Origin: Macrococcoides caseolyticum
GTDB taxonomy: Bacteria > Bacillota > Bacilli > Staphylococcales > Staphylococcaceae
Direction of reading: 5' to 3'
Length of the DNA stretch: 64,000 bases
NCBI RefSeq assembly: GCF_002902665.1
Contig: NZ_PPRM01000062.1
Span: forward strand, 6,007-70,006
In this document: in pieces, positions 27,324 through 39,185 of the stretch
Numbering within the stretch: the first letter of the stretch is position 1
Layout of the letters: the number at the start of each line of letters is the position of its first letter
The notes under the pieces: model-generated
What the model was told of the DNA's origin: nothing
What the model saw: only the letters and a program-made list of their open reading frames with translations
Database searches by the model: none
Position numbers and translations under genes: made by a program

Positions 27324-28256
27324 ATGTTCCATCATGTAACAGTATTATTAGAAGAAACGGTCGATCAGCTGAATATTGATCCAAATGGGATATACGTCGA
27401 CTGTACGTTAGGTGGAGCAGGACACAGTCTATATCTTGTGAAGCAGTTGCAGGAAGGGCACCTCATATCGATTGATCAGGATCAGACTGCGATTGATAAC
27501 GCGCACATCATACTAAAAGATTATCTGGATAAGGTAACGTTTGTTAAGGATAATTTTCGTAATCTTTCTGATATCCTTGCACATCTTGATATTCAGAAGG
27601 TTGACGGGATTTTATATGATCTAGGAGTATCAAGTCCACAGCTGGATGTAGGAGAACGTGGTTTCAGCTATCATCAAGAAGCTAAGCTTGATATGCGCAT
27701 GGACCAGACACAGACACTATCAGCTTATGAAGTGGTCAATACGTGGCCATACGAAAAGCTTGTTTCTATATTTTTCCGTTATGGTGAAGAGAAATTTTCT
27801 AAACAAATTGCAAGAAAGATTGAAGCTGAACGTGAGGTACAGCCAATCGAAACAACGACTGAACTAGTTGAAATTATTAAAGCAGCAATTCCGGCACCCG
27901 CAAGAAGAACAGGAGGACATCCCGCTAAGCGTGTCTTCCAGGCGATAAGAATTGCTGTCAATGATGAATTAGGTGCCTTTGAATCATCGATAGAGCAAGC
28001 AATTGATAGTGTTAAGCCGGGTGGCAGAATTTCAGTGATAACATTCCATTCCTTAGAAGACCGTTTATGTAAACAGGTCTTTCAGGAATACAGTAAAGGA
28101 CCAGATATCCCTCGTGGATTACCGGTCGTTCCCCCTGAATACCAGCCGAAACTAAAGAAAATCACTAGAAAACCAATTACATCCTCAAATGAAGAGCTCG
28201 AACATAATAATAGAGCGAGAAGTGCAAAGCTTAGAGTCGTAGAAATTTTAAAATAA
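27324..28256 (+). CDS. rsmH: 16S rRNA m4C1402 methyltransferase RsmH
   Basis: RsmH (MraW) performs the N4 methylation of C1402 in 16S rRNA. The 310-residue protein shows [11 protein letters not shown] (SAM binding), [31 protein letters not shown] and the C-terminal [20 protein letters not shown] precedes the start. It is co-transcribed with mraZ and ftsL (12-base gap). Confidence 0.95.
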   Translation: MFHHVTVLLEETVDQLNIDPNGIYVDCTLGGAGHSLYLVKQLQEGHLISIDQDQTAIDNAHIILKDYLDKVTFVKDNFRNLSDILAHLDIQKVDGILYDLGVSSPQLDVGERGFSYHQEAKLDMRMDQTQTLSAYEVVNTWPYEKLVSIFFRYGEEKFSKQIARKIEAEREVQPIETTTELVEIIKAAIPAPARRTGGHPAKRVFQAIRIAVNDELGAFESSIEQAIDSVKPGGRISVITFHSLEDRLCKQVFQEYSKGPDIPRGLPVVPPEYQPKLKKITRKPITSSNEELEHNNRARSAKLRVVEILK

Positions 28257-28268
28257 AGAGGTGACAAC

Positions 28269-28637
28269 ATGGCAGTAGAGTATATCAATCCGAACTATTA
28301 CAATCAGGTCAATGAACAAGTTAAAGTTAAATCTGTTCCAAAAACACATGTTGTTTCCCTTTCAAAGCTTGAAAAATTAATTTATTTAACATTAGTGTCA
28401 TTGATTGCGTTTGTAAGCATCTATATGCTATCTTTGAAATACGATGCGTATCAGATGAACACTCAAATTGCAGCAATCGAAGGAAAGATTGTACACCAGC
28501 AAAGTGTCAATGGAGAACTAAATTCTGAAGTGATGAAACAGTCTTCATACGAACGTGTCTATAGTAAAGCGAAATCATACGGATTAAGCTTGAAAAATGA
28601 TAACGTAAAGGTAGTGCAAAAAGATGTCACGAAGTAA
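28269..28637 (+). CDS. ftsL: Cell division protein FtsL
   Basis: FtsL is a bitopic protein that works with DivIB and DivIC to activate septal synthesis by FtsW and PBP1. The 122 residues comprise a cytoplasmic N-terminus, one membrane helix (about 39-57) and an extracellular coiled coil (60-110). Identification rests on topology and position. Its 3' end overlaps the pbp1 start by 14 bases. Confidence 0.85.
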   Translation: MAVEYINPNYYNQVNEQVKVKSVPKTHVVSLSKLEKLIYLTLVSLIAFVSIYMLSLKYDAYQMNTQIAAIEGKIVHQQSVNGELNSEVMKQSSYERVYSKAKSYGLSLKNDNVKVVQKDVTK

Positions 28638-30873
28638 ACTAAAACTTAAGAAAAACAAAATAGGAGCAGTCCTCTTGATCATGTTATTCGGACTGCTCTT
28701 TTTTTCATTGATTTTTAAATATGGCATGATCATGCTTACAGGAAAGTCTAGTGGCCAGGATCTTGAAATGCGTGCGAGCGAGAAATATGTTCGGAATATT
28801 GTCAATCAGCCTGAACGTGGTAAGATTCTAGATCGCAATGGACAAGTACTTGCAGAGGATATTGAATCCTATAAACTCGTCGCCATCCTCGATAAACGAT
28901 TTTCGGAAGGGAGTAAAAAACCGAGACATGTCGTTAATAAGAAGAAGACAGCTAAAGCTTTAGCTGACATCATTGATATGGATGAAAAGGATATTTATAA
29001 AGTGCTGAGCAATAAGAAAGCATTTCAGGTCGAATTCGGTAAGGCGGGTAAAGACTTGACGTTTGAGCAGAAACAGAAGATACAGAACTTGAAGATGCCT
29101 GGACTCACATTCTTCTCTGAGAAGAAAAGATTTTATCCAAATGGGAATTTCGCTTCTCATTTAATTGGTTTTGCAGAAAAAAATGGAGATACAAATGTGA
29201 TGACCGGAATGCTTGGTAGTGAGAAGATATTCGATTCTTATCTATCGGGAAAACCAGGTAAAACGACCTTTAAACAGGATATATGGAACTATGTACTGCC
29301 TAAGTCAGGCAATGTCGTGCCGGCACAGGATGGGGATGATGTTACGCTGACAATTGATAAGAACATTCAGATCTTTGTGGAAGACTCGCTCGATATGATG
29401 GTCAAACGCTATAAACCGAAAGACATCTTTGCTGTCGTGATGGATGCAAAGACAGGAGAAATATTAGGAAGTAGTCAACGACCAACGTTTAATCCTCAGA
29501 CAAGAGAAGGCTTCGGAGAAAAATGGGCGAACGATCTGTACCAGAATACATATGAGCCAGGTTCTACTTTTAAGACATTCGGTCTTGCAGCAGCAATTGA
29601 AGAAAATCAATATGACCCAAAAGCAAAGTATGAATCAGGTGAGCGAGAAATAGACGGCATAACGATTTCTGACTGGAATGACGTTGGGTGGGGAACAATC
29701 ACGATGAGCAAAGGGTTCCAATTGTCGTCGAATGTGCTGATGATGAAACTGCAAGATAAGGTAGGCATCGACAAGATGAAGACATATTATGAAAAGTTTG
29801 GTTTTGGCAGATCGACGCAATCACTCTTTGATTCAGAAGCTAGCGGACATATTTCGTGGGATGATGAACTGAGTCAAAAAGTAAGCTCATTCGGACAGTC
29901 TACAACCGTAACTCCGGCTCAGATGTTACAGGCTGAGAGTGCAATCGTCAATGAAGGTAAGATGCTGAAGCCCTACTTTGTGAAGTCCATTAAGAGTCAG
30001 GATAATAATAATATTTATACAGGTAAGAAAGATATTACTGGACAACCGATTTCAAAATCGACAGCACAAAAAACGATGCAGCAGCTCTACGATGTTGTAA
30101 ATGGTAAGGAGATGCATGCGATTAACTATGGTCTAAAGGATTATAAAGTTGCTGGTAAGACTGGTACAGCACAAGTGCCGGATACGGAAAAAGGCGGCTA
30201 CGTCCAAGGGGCTAATCCATATATGGTCAGCTTTATGGGGTATGCACCAGCCAAAGACCCTGAAGTTATCATCTACTACGGTATGAGTCTCGCACAGAAG
30301 AATGATGCTGAAGCATATGCACAAGGGGTTTCAAAAGGGTATACACCCCTTATGGAAAACACATTAAAATATTTGAATGTAGGATCACCTGACAAGGATA
30401 ATGCAAAGCTTATATTTAATACACCGGATGTCATCGGAAGCAAGGATGATAAGGCATCTACTGAGATTGAAAATGCTTCGCTTAAACCTGTTCGAATTGG
30501 AAACGGCCGTACCGTGACGAACCAGTTGCCTGCTAAAGGAACGAAGTTATTAGCTGATGACAAAGTATTTATTCTGACTGAAGGGGCAAAAGTGATGCCG
30601 GATATTACTGGATGGAGTAAGCGTGATCTCCTGATGTTCAGCACATTGACCGGAATAGAGATACAGTTCAAAGGTAACGGTTACGCCATCAATCAGTCTA
30701 TTGATGTAAATAATCCAATAAAGCAAGGTGATAAGCTGACAGTTGAACTTGATTCATTAGACCCGCTAAAACAATCTCCAGTCTACAATGATGTTATTAA
30801 AGCGCAGCTGCAACAGGAAAAAGAAGTGTTAAAAGAACAGATAAAAGATGAAAAACAAAAAAATTCGAATTAA
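28624..30873 (+). CDS. pbp1: Penicillin-binding protein 1, class B transpeptidase
   Basis: PBP1 cross-links septal peptidoglycan as partner of FtsW. The 749 residues show an N-terminal anchor (about 16-36), a dimerisation domain, the transpeptidase motifs GSTFK (catalytic Ser314), SSN (368-370) and KTG (512-514), then two PASTA domains to the C-terminus (PVRIGNGRTVTNQLPAKG and PDITGWSKRDLLMF regions). The ATG lies inside the end of ftsL, indicating coupled translation. It occupies the pbp1 slot of the staphylococcal dcw cluster. Confidence 0.95.
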   Translation: MSRSKLKLKKNKIGAVLLIMLFGLLFFSLIFKYGMIMLTGKSSGQDLEMRASEKYVRNIVNQPERGKILDRNGQVLAEDIESYKLVAILDKRFSEGSKKPRHVVNKKKTAKALADIIDMDEKDIYKVLSNKKAFQVEFGKAGKDLTFEQKQKIQNLKMPGLTFFSEKKRFYPNGNFASHLIGFAEKNGDTNVMTGMLGSEKIFDSYLSGKPGKTTFKQDIWNYVLPKSGNVVPAQDGDDVTLTIDKNIQIFVEDSLDMMVKRYKPKDIFAVVMDAKTGEILGSSQRPTFNPQTREGFGEKWANDLYQNTYEPGSTFKTFGLAAAIEENQYDPKAKYESGEREIDGITISDWNDVGWGTITMSKGFQLSSNVLMMKLQDKVGIDKMKTYYEKFGFGRSTQSLFDSEASGHISWDDELSQKVSSFGQSTTVTPAQMLQAESAIVNEGKMLKPYFVKSIKSQDNNNIYTGKKDITGQPISKSTAQKTMQQLYDVVNGKEMHAINYGLKDYKVAGKTGTAQVPDTEKGGYVQGANPYMVSFMGYAPAKDPEVIIYYGMSLAQKNDAEAYAQGVSKGYTPLMENTLKYLNVGSPDKDNAKLIFNTPDVIGSKDDKASTEIENASLKPVRIGNGRTVTNQLPAKGTKLLADDKVFILTEGAKVMPDITGWSKRDLLMFSTLTGIEIQFKGNGYAINQSIDVNNPIKQGDKLTVELDSLDPLKQSPVYNDVIKAQLQQEKEVLKEQIKDEKQKNSN

Positions 30874-30909
30874 AAGAAAGGAAATCAGTAATTCTGATAT
30901 GTGAAAATT

Positions 30910-31878
30910 ATGAATGAAATTTATTTTGGAGTCATTGCATTTATACTTACCGCAATACTTGTCCCTTTGTTTATCCCTTTATTAAAAAGAATGAAGTTTG
31001 GTCAGTCGATTCGTGAAGAAGGACCGAAAAGCCATATGGTTAAGAGTGGCACACCGACGATGGGAGGGCTGACGTTTTTAATCAGTACAATCTTATTGAG
31101 TGCGATCGCCTGCTTCTTCGTTGAAGACAATGGACCATTGATACTATTGATACTCGTAACAGTAGGGTTTGGACTTATCGGATTTGTCGATGATTATATT
31201 ATCGTTGTAAAAAAGAACAATCAAGGCCTGACATCGAAACAGAAATTTCTATTCCAGATTGTTATTGCAATTCTTTTCTATGTCGTAAGTAATGTCCTTG
31301 GATTACTATCACTTAGCAACGAAATTAATATTCCGTTTACGGATATTGGAATCCCATTATCTATATTCTATGTTATCTTCATCATCTTCTGGCAAGTAGG
31401 TTTCTCAAATGCAGTCAATTTAACGGATGGTCTTGACGGACTGGCAACAGGATTATCAATTATTGCATTCAGCTGTTATTTTTATCTTGCAATGGTGCAA
31501 GGTGCTACAGCAATGGCTTATTTCTCAGCAATCTTAATCGGGAGTCTATGCGGATTCCTGCTCTATAATAAGAACAAGGCGAAACTGTTTATGGGAGATA
31601 CAGGGTCATTGGCACTTGGTGGCGTTATCGCGACAGTATCGATTATGCTGAATCAGGAATTGACATTGATTTTCATAGGGTTTGTATTTGTTGTTGAGAC
31701 ATTGTCGGTGATGATGCAGGTCACATCGTTCAAGCTTACGGGTAAAAGAATCTTCAAGATGAGTCCGCTCCACCATCACTTTGAGATGGTGGGCTGGAGT
31801 GAATGGAAGATTGTAACCGTGTTCTGGATTGTCGGTATATTAACTGGACTCATCGGAATTTATTTAGGAGTGAATTAG
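30910..31878 (+). CDS. mraY: Phospho-MurNAc-pentapeptide transferase
   Basis: MraY makes lipid I by transferring phospho-MurNAc-pentapeptide to undecaprenyl phosphate. The polytopic protein has GPKSHMVKSGTPTMGG, FVDDYI, NLTDGLDGLATG and SPLHHHFE, all family signatures. The frame also offers a GTG at 30901; neither start has a good Shine-Dalgarno at normal distance (AAAGGAAA is 20 or more bases away), so I prefer the ATG at 30910 with modest certainty. murD starts on the next base after its stop. Confidence 0.93.
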   Translation: MNEIYFGVIAFILTAILVPLFIPLLKRMKFGQSIREEGPKSHMVKSGTPTMGGLTFLISTILLSAIACFFVEDNGPLILLILVTVGFGLIGFVDDYIIVVKKNNQGLTSKQKFLFQIVIAILFYVVSNVLGLLSLSNEINIPFTDIGIPLSIFYVIFIIFWQVGFSNAVNLTDGLDGLATGLSIIAFSCYFYLAMVQGATAMAYFSAILIGSLCGFLLYNKNKAKLFMGDTGSLALGGVIATVSIMLNQELTLIFIGFVFVVETLSVMMQVTSFKLTGKRIFKMSPLHHHFEMVGWSEWKIVTVFWIVGILTGLIGIYLGVN

Positions 31879-33216
31879 ATGAAACACATACAAAAGTATC
31901 AAGGGAAAAAGGTGCTTGTTCTCGGGCTTGGAAAAAGTGGTTATGAAACAGCGAAACTGCTGTATCGTCTTGGGGCACAAGTTACTGTCAATGATGGTAA
32001 GGATGTATCGCAGACAGAGCAATATCGCGAACTGACAGAGATGGGGATTACTATTATCGGAGGTCATCATCCCCTTTCATTGCTTGAACATACGACACTC
32101 ATCGTCAAGAATCCGGGTATTCCTTACACTTTATCGTTAATAGAACAGGCACAAACAATGAATATCCCTATTATTACTGAAGTAGAACTAGCTTATGAAA
32201 TTACTGAAAGCTCGATTCTCGGTATTACGGGTACAAATGGTAAGACGACTGTTACATCCCTCATTGGAGATATGTTTAAAGCGCATGAACATGCAGGGTT
32301 ATTATGTGGAAACATCGGTTTTGTAGCTTCGAAAGTTGCACAGAATGCAGGTGCTCATGATACACTTGTTATGGAATTATCATCGTTCCAGCTGATGGGA
32401 ATTCAAGAATTCAGACCGCATATTGCGCTCATTACAAATATTTATTCTGCTCATCTGGATTATCATGGTAACCAGCAAAACTATATTGATGCAAAGATGC
32501 AAATTACTAAAAATCAGACTAGCGAAGATTACCTTATATTCAATGATAAGCAGCGTACATTGTTGCAGAACTATAATATAAAGTCTAAAGTCGTATATTT
32601 CTCTACCGATGAAAAAGTAGAGGGGGCATACATAGATCAAAATAAAGTTTATTTCTATGATGAATTTATCATTGATGTGAAAGACATCGTTCTGCCGGGC
32701 GTACATAACCTTGAAAATGTGCTGGCTAGTATTGCTGCTGCAAAACTTGCGGGCATAGATAACATTCATATTTGTGATACATTAAAGACGTTTGAAGGCA
32801 TTAAACATCGCCTGCAGTTTGTAACTGAGATAGATGGTGTGAAATATTACAATGATTCTAAAGCGACCAATACATTAGCAACAAGCTTTGCGTTAGATTC
32901 ATTTCATCAACCGACGCATTGGCTAGCAGGAGGACTAGATAGAGGGAATGGGTTTGAAGAATTAGACACACATATTGATCATGTAAAGCACATGTATATC
33001 TTTGGAGAAACAACTGAAAAACTTACAGCTTTTGCAGCACAACATCATATCCCTTATACGATATGCAAAGATGTGACAGATGCAGTGCTTAAAACTGCAT
33101 CATATGTTGAGCGCGGTGAGGTAGTGCTACTCAGTCCAGCGTGTGCCAGCTGGGATCAATATCCAACGTACGAAGTAAGAGGAGAACACTTTATCAGTCA
33201 GGTCAAATTAATTTAG
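31879..33216 (+). CDS. murD: UDP-MurNAc-L-alanine:D-glutamate ligase
   Basis: MurD adds D-glutamate to UDP-MurNAc-L-Ala in cytoplasmic wall precursor synthesis. The 445-residue enzyme has GLGKSGYETAKLL in the UDP-binding domain, the P-loop GITGTNGKTTVTSL in the middle domain, and a C-terminal domain with NDSKATNTLAT and LSPACASWDQY. The ATG directly follows the mraY stop, with GGAGTG inside the end of mraY. Confidence 0.96.
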   Translation: MKHIQKYQGKKVLVLGLGKSGYETAKLLYRLGAQVTVNDGKDVSQTEQYRELTEMGITIIGGHHPLSLLEHTTLIVKNPGIPYTLSLIEQAQTMNIPIITEVELAYEITESSILGITGTNGKTTVTSLIGDMFKAHEHAGLLCGNIGFVASKVAQNAGAHDTLVMELSSFQLMGIQEFRPHIALITNIYSAHLDYHGNQQNYIDAKMQITKNQTSEDYLIFNDKQRTLLQNYNIKSKVVYFSTDEKVEGAYIDQNKVYFYDEFIIDVKDIVLPGVHNLENVLASIAAAKLAGIDNIHICDTLKTFEGIKHRLQFVTEIDGVKYYNDSKATNTLATSFALDSFHQPTHWLAGGLDRGNGFEELDTHIDHVKHMYIFGETTEKLTAFAAQHHIPYTICKDVTDAVLKTASYVERGEVVLLSPACASWDQYPTYEVRGEHFISQVKLI

Positions 33217-33226
33217 AGGTGATATG

Positions 33227-34114
33227 ATGGAGGATAAAATTATTCATACACCACGTTTTGATGAACAAAGAAGAATGCGCAGAAAGAAACGTCAGAGACT
33301 GCAGCTATTTATCTTCTTAAGCATCGTTGCGATCGTGTCATTGATTCTTATCTATATGTTTACGAGCATCAGCTATGTAAAGAAAATATCAGTTAATGAT
33401 ACATCAATTAACAGTACAAAGACAATCAAAGAGAAATCAGGTATTCAATCCAATATGCGCATCTACAGTCTGGATACAAAACAAATTGTGTCAAACATTG
33501 AATATCTTGATGGGGTAAAATCAGTTACTGTCAGACGTCATTTTCCGAATACGGTCAGTATCAATGTAGAAGAATATGATGTGCTTGGTGTCGTTAAGGA
33601 TGGTGAGCACTACCATCCTGCGCTAGAAAATGGACAGATTCTGCATAAGCATAATTACGCTGAACCATCAGAAGTACCCCTTATAAATAACTTTAGCAGT
33701 AAAGCACTGAATCAGCTTGTTAAAGTTTTACGTGCCTCTGATACAGCAATTATCAATCAAATTTCAGAGATTAACTTCATACCGAAAGTAGAAGCTTCTA
33801 ACCGCGTCCAATTCTATATGAAAAATGGACTGGAAGTTATCGGTGATATGCGTACCATCGATAACAAACTGAATTACTTCCCGGCAATGGCAAGCAAACT
33901 CAAAAAAGATAGTAACGGTCGAATACTGAAACCAGGAATTATCGATCTTGAGATAGGAGCGGTATTTATCCCTTATGAATCGAAGCAAGCCGAGGAAAGA
34001 AGAATTGAATTAGAAGCAGCGATGGAAGAACGCTCTGAAAAAGATAAAGCTGAACTTGAAAAATCTGTAGAAAAACTGAAGAAAGAGTTAAATCAGGTCA
34101 AAAAGAACAGCTAA
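33227..34114 (+). CDS. divIB: Cell division protein DivIB (FtsQ)
   Basis: DivIB is a bitopic divisome protein that, with FtsL and DivIC, regulates septal wall synthesis. The 295 residues have a basic N-terminus (RRMRRKKRQR), a membrane helix (about 26-47), a POTRA domain (YVKKISVNDTSINSTKTI ...) and a charged, coiled C-terminal tail. Of two adjacent ATGs, 33227 has better spacing from GAGGTG. A 119-base gap with a TATAAT at 34181-34186 separates it from ftsA. Confidence 0.9.
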   Translation: MEDKIIHTPRFDEQRRMRRKKRQRLQLFIFLSIVAIVSLILIYMFTSISYVKKISVNDTSINSTKTIKEKSGIQSNMRIYSLDTKQIVSNIEYLDGVKSVTVRRHFPNTVSINVEEYDVLGVVKDGEHYHPALENGQILHKHNYAEPSEVPLINNFSSKALNQLVKVLRASDTAIINQISEINFIPKVEASNRVQFYMKNGLEVIGDMRTIDNKLNYFPAMASKLKKDSNGRILKPGIIDLEIGAVFIPYESKQAEERRIELEAAMEERSEKDKAELEKSVEKLKKELNQVKKNS

Positions 34115-34209
34115 AGTATCAATTTTCAAAAAAAAGAGTCTAATATTCATAAAACAGTTTATAGTTTTTAAAATAACGACTATAATAAGAATAGTGTATG
34201 ACTGAATAA

Positions 34210-35610
<1,401 letters not shown>

Positions 35611-35642
35611 AATGGCCATTTAAAATATTAGGAGGAAAAACA

Positions 35643-36776
35643 ATGTTAGAATTTGAACAAGGCTTTAATCACTTAGCAACTTTAAAAGTTATCGGTGTTG
35701 GAGGAGGCGGTAACAATGCCGTCAACCGAATGATCGATCACGGTATGAACAACGTAGAATTTATTGCGATTAATACGGATGGCCAGGCTTTAAACTTATC
35801 TAAAGCTGAATCAAAGATTCAAATTGGTGAAAAGTTAACACGTGGTCTTGGCGCAGGCGCTAACCCTGAAATCGGTAAGAAAGCAGCAGAAGAATCACGT
35901 GAACAAATCGAAGATGCAATCCAAGGTGCGGATATGGTATTCGTTACTGCCGGGATGGGTGGCGGAACAGGAACTGGTGCTGCACCCGTTGTTGCTAAGA
36001 TTGCAAAAGAGATGGGAGCATTAACCGTTGGTGTTGTGACACGTCCATTCTCATTTGAAGGTCGTAAACGTCAGACACAGGCTGCTGCAGGTGTTGAAGC
36101 CATGAAAGCGGCAGTTGACACGTTAATCGTTATCCCAAATGATCGTCTATTAGATATTGTTGATAAGTCAACGCCAATGATGGAAGCATTTAAAGAAGCG
36201 GATAACGTATTACGTCAAGGGGTACAAGGTATCTCTGATTTAATCGCAGTATCTGGGGAAGTAAACCTAGATTTCGCAGACGTTAAAACAATCATGAGCA
36301 ACCAAGGTTCAGCACTGATGGGTATCGGTGTATCAAGCGGTGAAAACCGTGCAATCGAAGCAGCTAAAAAGGCGATTTCTTCTCCATTGCTTGAAACATC
36401 AATCGTTGGTGCACAAGGGGTTCTAATGAATATTACTGGTGGAGAATCATTAACGTTATTCGAAGCACAAGAAGCAGCAGACATCGTTCAGGATGCAGCT
36501 GACGAAGATGTAAATATGATTTTCGGTACGGTGATCAATCCAGAATTGCAAGATGAAATCGTTGTAACAGTGATTGCAACAGGATTCAATGACAAACCGA
36601 CACGTTCGGTATCTCCTGCAAGCTCATTTGGTCATTCAGCACCAGCTCCTGAGCGTGAAGTACGCAATGAAACACCGGTGCAGGAAGCAAGAGAGCGTCA
36701 ATCAAGTGATGAAGGACTAGATGTACCAAGCTTTATCCGTGATCGTGGTTCAAGAACACGTCGATCAAGAAGATAA
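35643..36776 (+). CDS. ftsZ: Cell division protein FtsZ
   Basis: FtsZ is the tubulin homologue that assembles the division ring. The 377-residue protein has [13 protein letters not shown], the tubulin signature [10 protein letters not shown], the T7 loop [11 protein letters not shown], a flexible linker from about residue 318, and the conserved C-terminal peptide [10 protein letters not shown] followed by a basic tail [19 protein letters not shown] precedes the ATG. It closes the dcw transcript at a terminator 16 bases later. Confidence 0.97.
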   Translation: MLEFEQGFNHLATLKVIGVGGGGNNAVNRMIDHGMNNVEFIAINTDGQALNLSKAESKIQIGEKLTRGLGAGANPEIGKKAAEESREQIEDAIQGADMVFVTAGMGGGTGTGAAPVVAKIAKEMGALTVGVVTRPFSFEGRKRQTQAAAGVEAMKAAVDTLIVIPNDRLLDIVDKSTPMMEAFKEADNVLRQGVQGISDLIAVSGEVNLDFADVKTIMSNQGSALMGIGVSSGENRAIEAAKKAISSPLLETSIVGAQGVLMNITGGESLTLFEAQEAADIVQDAADEDVNMIFGTVINPELQDEIVVTVIATGFNDKPTRSVSPASSFGHSAPAPEREVRNETPVQEARERQSSDEGLDVPSFIRDRGSRTRRSRR

Positions 36777-36792
36777 TGAAGGCTTTAATATT

Positions 36793-36826
36793 AGGAGTGG
36801 ACCATTCTCATGTTCCACTCCTTTTT
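36793..36826 (+). terminator. Terminator after ftsZ
   Basis: Arms 36793-36801 and 36814-36822 (AGGAGTGGA / TCCACTCCT) form a 9-bp stem followed by T residues. The ylmD start is only 18 bases beyond, so ylmD may be expressed in part by read-through. Confidence 0.75.
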
Positions 36827-36843
36827 CAATATTGGGGGTCGTT

Positions 36844-37650
36844 ATGGATATATTTAAAAGAAAAGCTGTTACGTTTAACTATAAGGATGATGAACATATA
36901 ATTGGTATTACAGGTCGCAATGGTGGTGTCAGTGACTATCCAGAGTTTTCTTTGAATATGGCAAGATATATAGAAGATGCACCAGAAAATGTATCTCGCA
37001 ATCAACAGCGTGTTGCTCAAGAAATCAATTTTGATACTTCAAAGTGGGTATTTCCAATTCAAAAGCATGGAAATCATATTAAAGAAGTTTCATTAGAAGA
37101 CAGAGGGATAAATATTACTGAATTGACCACTGCCCTGGACGATGTGGATGGCCTCTATACATATGATAGAGAAGTATTATTGACCATGTGTTTTGCAGAT
37201 TGTGTACCCATCTATATCTATAGTGCGACCGATAACTTTATCGCGCTTGGACATGCGGGTTGGCGTGGTACTGTAGGAATGATCACCGAAAAGCTCATTA
37301 ATGTATATAAAGGTGATAAGACACATCTGCATTGTGTGATCGGACCTTCAATCAGTGGCAAGGCATATGTCGTTAATGATGACATCAGAGCAAAGTTTAT
37401 GTCACTGAATCTCCAGCTGGAAGACTGCTTTAAACCGAATGGTGATATGTATGAAATAGAGCTGAAAGAAATCAATAGACGTATCGCGCAGCATGCTGGT
37501 ATTGCCGCTTCGCATATCCATGTCTCACAGCGCTGTACCTCAACAGGAAATGAGGATTTCTTCTCATATCGAAAAGAAGCAGGTAATACCGGCAGGATGT
37601 TAGCTTATATCGGAAAGAGGGATAACAATGGAAGTCAGAAAGAATCTTGA
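36844..37650 (+). CDS. ylmD: YlmD/YfiH family (multicopper oxidase-fold) protein
   Basis: YlmD belongs to the YfiH/DUF152 family, whose members act as purine nucleoside phosphorylase/adenosine deaminase-like enzymes or are annotated polyphenol oxidase. The Zn-binding motif residues appear in MCFADCVPI and GHAGWRGTVG, and CVIGPSIS follows. The frame is open far upstream into ftsZ, but the ATG at 36844 with GGGGGTC upstream is the real start (268 residues). Its end overlaps ylmE by 23 bases. Confidence 0.87.
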   Translation: MDIFKRKAVTFNYKDDEHIIGITGRNGGVSDYPEFSLNMARYIEDAPENVSRNQQRVAQEINFDTSKWVFPIQKHGNHIKEVSLEDRGINITELTTALDDVDGLYTYDREVLLTMCFADCVPIYIYSATDNFIALGHAGWRGTVGMITEKLINVYKGDKTHLHCVIGPSISGKAYVVNDDIRAKFMSLNLQLEDCFKPNGDMYEIELKEINRRIAQHAGIAASHIHVSQRCTSTGNEDFFSYRKEAGNTGRMLAYIGKRDNNGSQKES

Positions 37651-38290
37651 CATAATTAAACAGGAAATTGAAAGTGCACTTCAGAAATCTGCTGATCACA
37701 AAGTTCCGACTATTATTGCAGTGACAAAATATGTTACAATAGACCGAGCAAAAGAGGCGATGGAAGCAGGTATCTGTCATCTTGGCGAGAATAGAATTGA
37801 AGGCTTCCTTGAAAAACGTGAAGCTTTAGGGGATGCGACGATGCACTTTATAGGCACATTGCAATCACGTAAAGTTAAGGAGGTCATCAATCAGGTGGAT
37901 TATCTGCATTCACTTGACCGATTGTCTCTTGCAAAGGAAATTGACAAACGTGCTGAAAAGACGATCAAATGTTTTGTACAGGTAAATGTTAGCGATGAAC
38001 AGAGTAAACACGGAATTAAGAGAGATGAAGTGATGGACTTTATTCATGGCTTAGCATCTTATAGTCAAATTGAAGTGGTTGGTTTAATGACGATGGCGCC
38101 AGCAGCTGCAGATGAATCAGAACTAAGAAGATATTTTAAGACGATGAAGCAGCTGCAGCTAGAGGTTCAGAATGCACACCTATCTTATGCACCATGTACA
38201 GAATTATCGATGGGCATGAGTAATGATTATCAAATTGCAGTAGAAGAAGGTGCGACGTTTATTCGTATCGGTACGAAGCTCGTCGGTTAG
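37628..38290 (+). CDS. ylmE: PLP homeostasis protein YggS/YlmE
   Basis: This is the YggS family PLP-binding protein that buffers pyridoxal phosphate and amino-acid pools. The 220-residue TIM-barrel-like protein has AVTKYVTIDRAKEA (PLP lysine), ENRIEGFLEK, HFIGTLQSRKVKEV and LSMGMSNDY near the C-terminus. It overlaps ylmD by 23 bases and is followed by sepF after 9 bases. Confidence 0.92.
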   Translation: MEVRKNLDIIKQEIESALQKSADHKVPTIIAVTKYVTIDRAKEAMEAGICHLGENRIEGFLEKREALGDATMHFIGTLQSRKVKEVINQVDYLHSLDRLSLAKEIDKRAEKTIKCFVQVNVSDEQSKHGIKRDEVMDFIHGLASYSQIEVVGLMTMAPAAADESELRRYFKTMKQLQLEVQNAHLSYAPCTELSMGMSNDYQIAVEEGATFIRIGTKLVG

Positions 38291-38299
38291 GAGGATATA

Positions 38300-38821
38300 A
38301 TGGCTTTTAAAGATGTATTTAAAGGATTCTTTGCATATGAAGATGAAGAAGTTTATGTAGAGGAACAAAGTGACAAAGTAAGAGAACCTGCGCAAAAAAA
38401 GGTTGTCAAAGAAACTTATGTTCCTGAAAAAAAGGTTGTACGTACAGAAAGTTTCCAAAAACAATCGAAACCTAAGATGAAAGTGAATGAAGAAAAAGTG
38501 ACGAAAGCGAATGTTGTCAATATGCATGATGATATAGTGAATGTAAGCTCGAAAGTGTGTTTATTTGAACCACGCGTATTTTCTGATACTCAAGATATTG
38601 CAGATGAATTAAAGAATAGACGTGCAACGCTCGTAAACCTCCAGCGTATCGATAAAATATCAGCAAAGCGTATTATCGATTTCCTAAGTGGTACGGTGTA
38701 TGCTATTGGTGGAGATATACAGCGTATCGGTCAGGATATCTTTTTGTGTACACCTGACAATGTTGAAGTAGCAGGTACGATTACAGAAATGCTGGAAGCA
38801 CCGGAAGAGGAGAATGAATGA
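38300..38821 (+). CDS. sepF: Cell division protein SepF
   Basis: SepF binds FtsZ bundles and the membrane and supports septum assembly. The 173 residues start with an amphipathic membrane-binding helix ([14 protein letters not shown]), a charged linker, and the C-terminal SepF fold with [24 protein letters not shown] and [26 protein letters not shown] precedes the ATG. Its stop overlaps the yggT start by 4 bases. Confidence 0.93.
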
Positions 38822-39111
38822 GTACATATATGATTGCTTATAATCTATTTAAATTTTTAATGCTATTTTTAGAAATATTTTACTGGGGTATGATCATCTA
38901 CTTCTTTATGTCATGGCTGCCAGGAGCAAGAGAATCAAAGATTGGTCGCATGATGAGTAAGGTATATGAGCCGATACTAGAACCCTTTAGAAGAGTGATT
39001 CCGCCACTAGGTATGTTTGATATTTCGTCAATAGCGGCATTGATTGTTTTGCGCTTTTTCATGAAAGGCATCGCAGCGATATTCACCATCATATTAAACA
39101 GTTTGGCATAA
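38818..39111 (+). CDS. ylmG: YggT family membrane protein (YlmG)
   Basis: This 97-residue protein has two membrane segments (about 10-28 and 75-95) linked by the conserved [15 protein letters not shown] and [21 protein letters not shown] region of the YggT/YlmG family, implicated in division or membrane organisation. It is coupled to sepF through ATGA. Confidence 0.88.
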
Positions 39112-39116
39112 GTCGT

Positions 39117-39160
39117 ACCGGTTATGATAGCTTTGTTACTTATAAACTATTATGACCGGT
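39117..39160 (+). repeat. 14-bp hairpin between ylmG and ylmH
   Basis: Arms 39117-39130 and 39147-39160 (ACCGGTTATGATAG / CTATTATGACCGGT) pair fully with two G-U wobbles around a 16-base loop. No T run follows. The ylmH Shine-Dalgarno is 14 bases downstream, so the element lies in the ylmH leader and is not a standard terminator. Confidence 0.55.
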
Positions 39161-39185
39161 AAATTATGTTTGGGGAAGGAAATTT

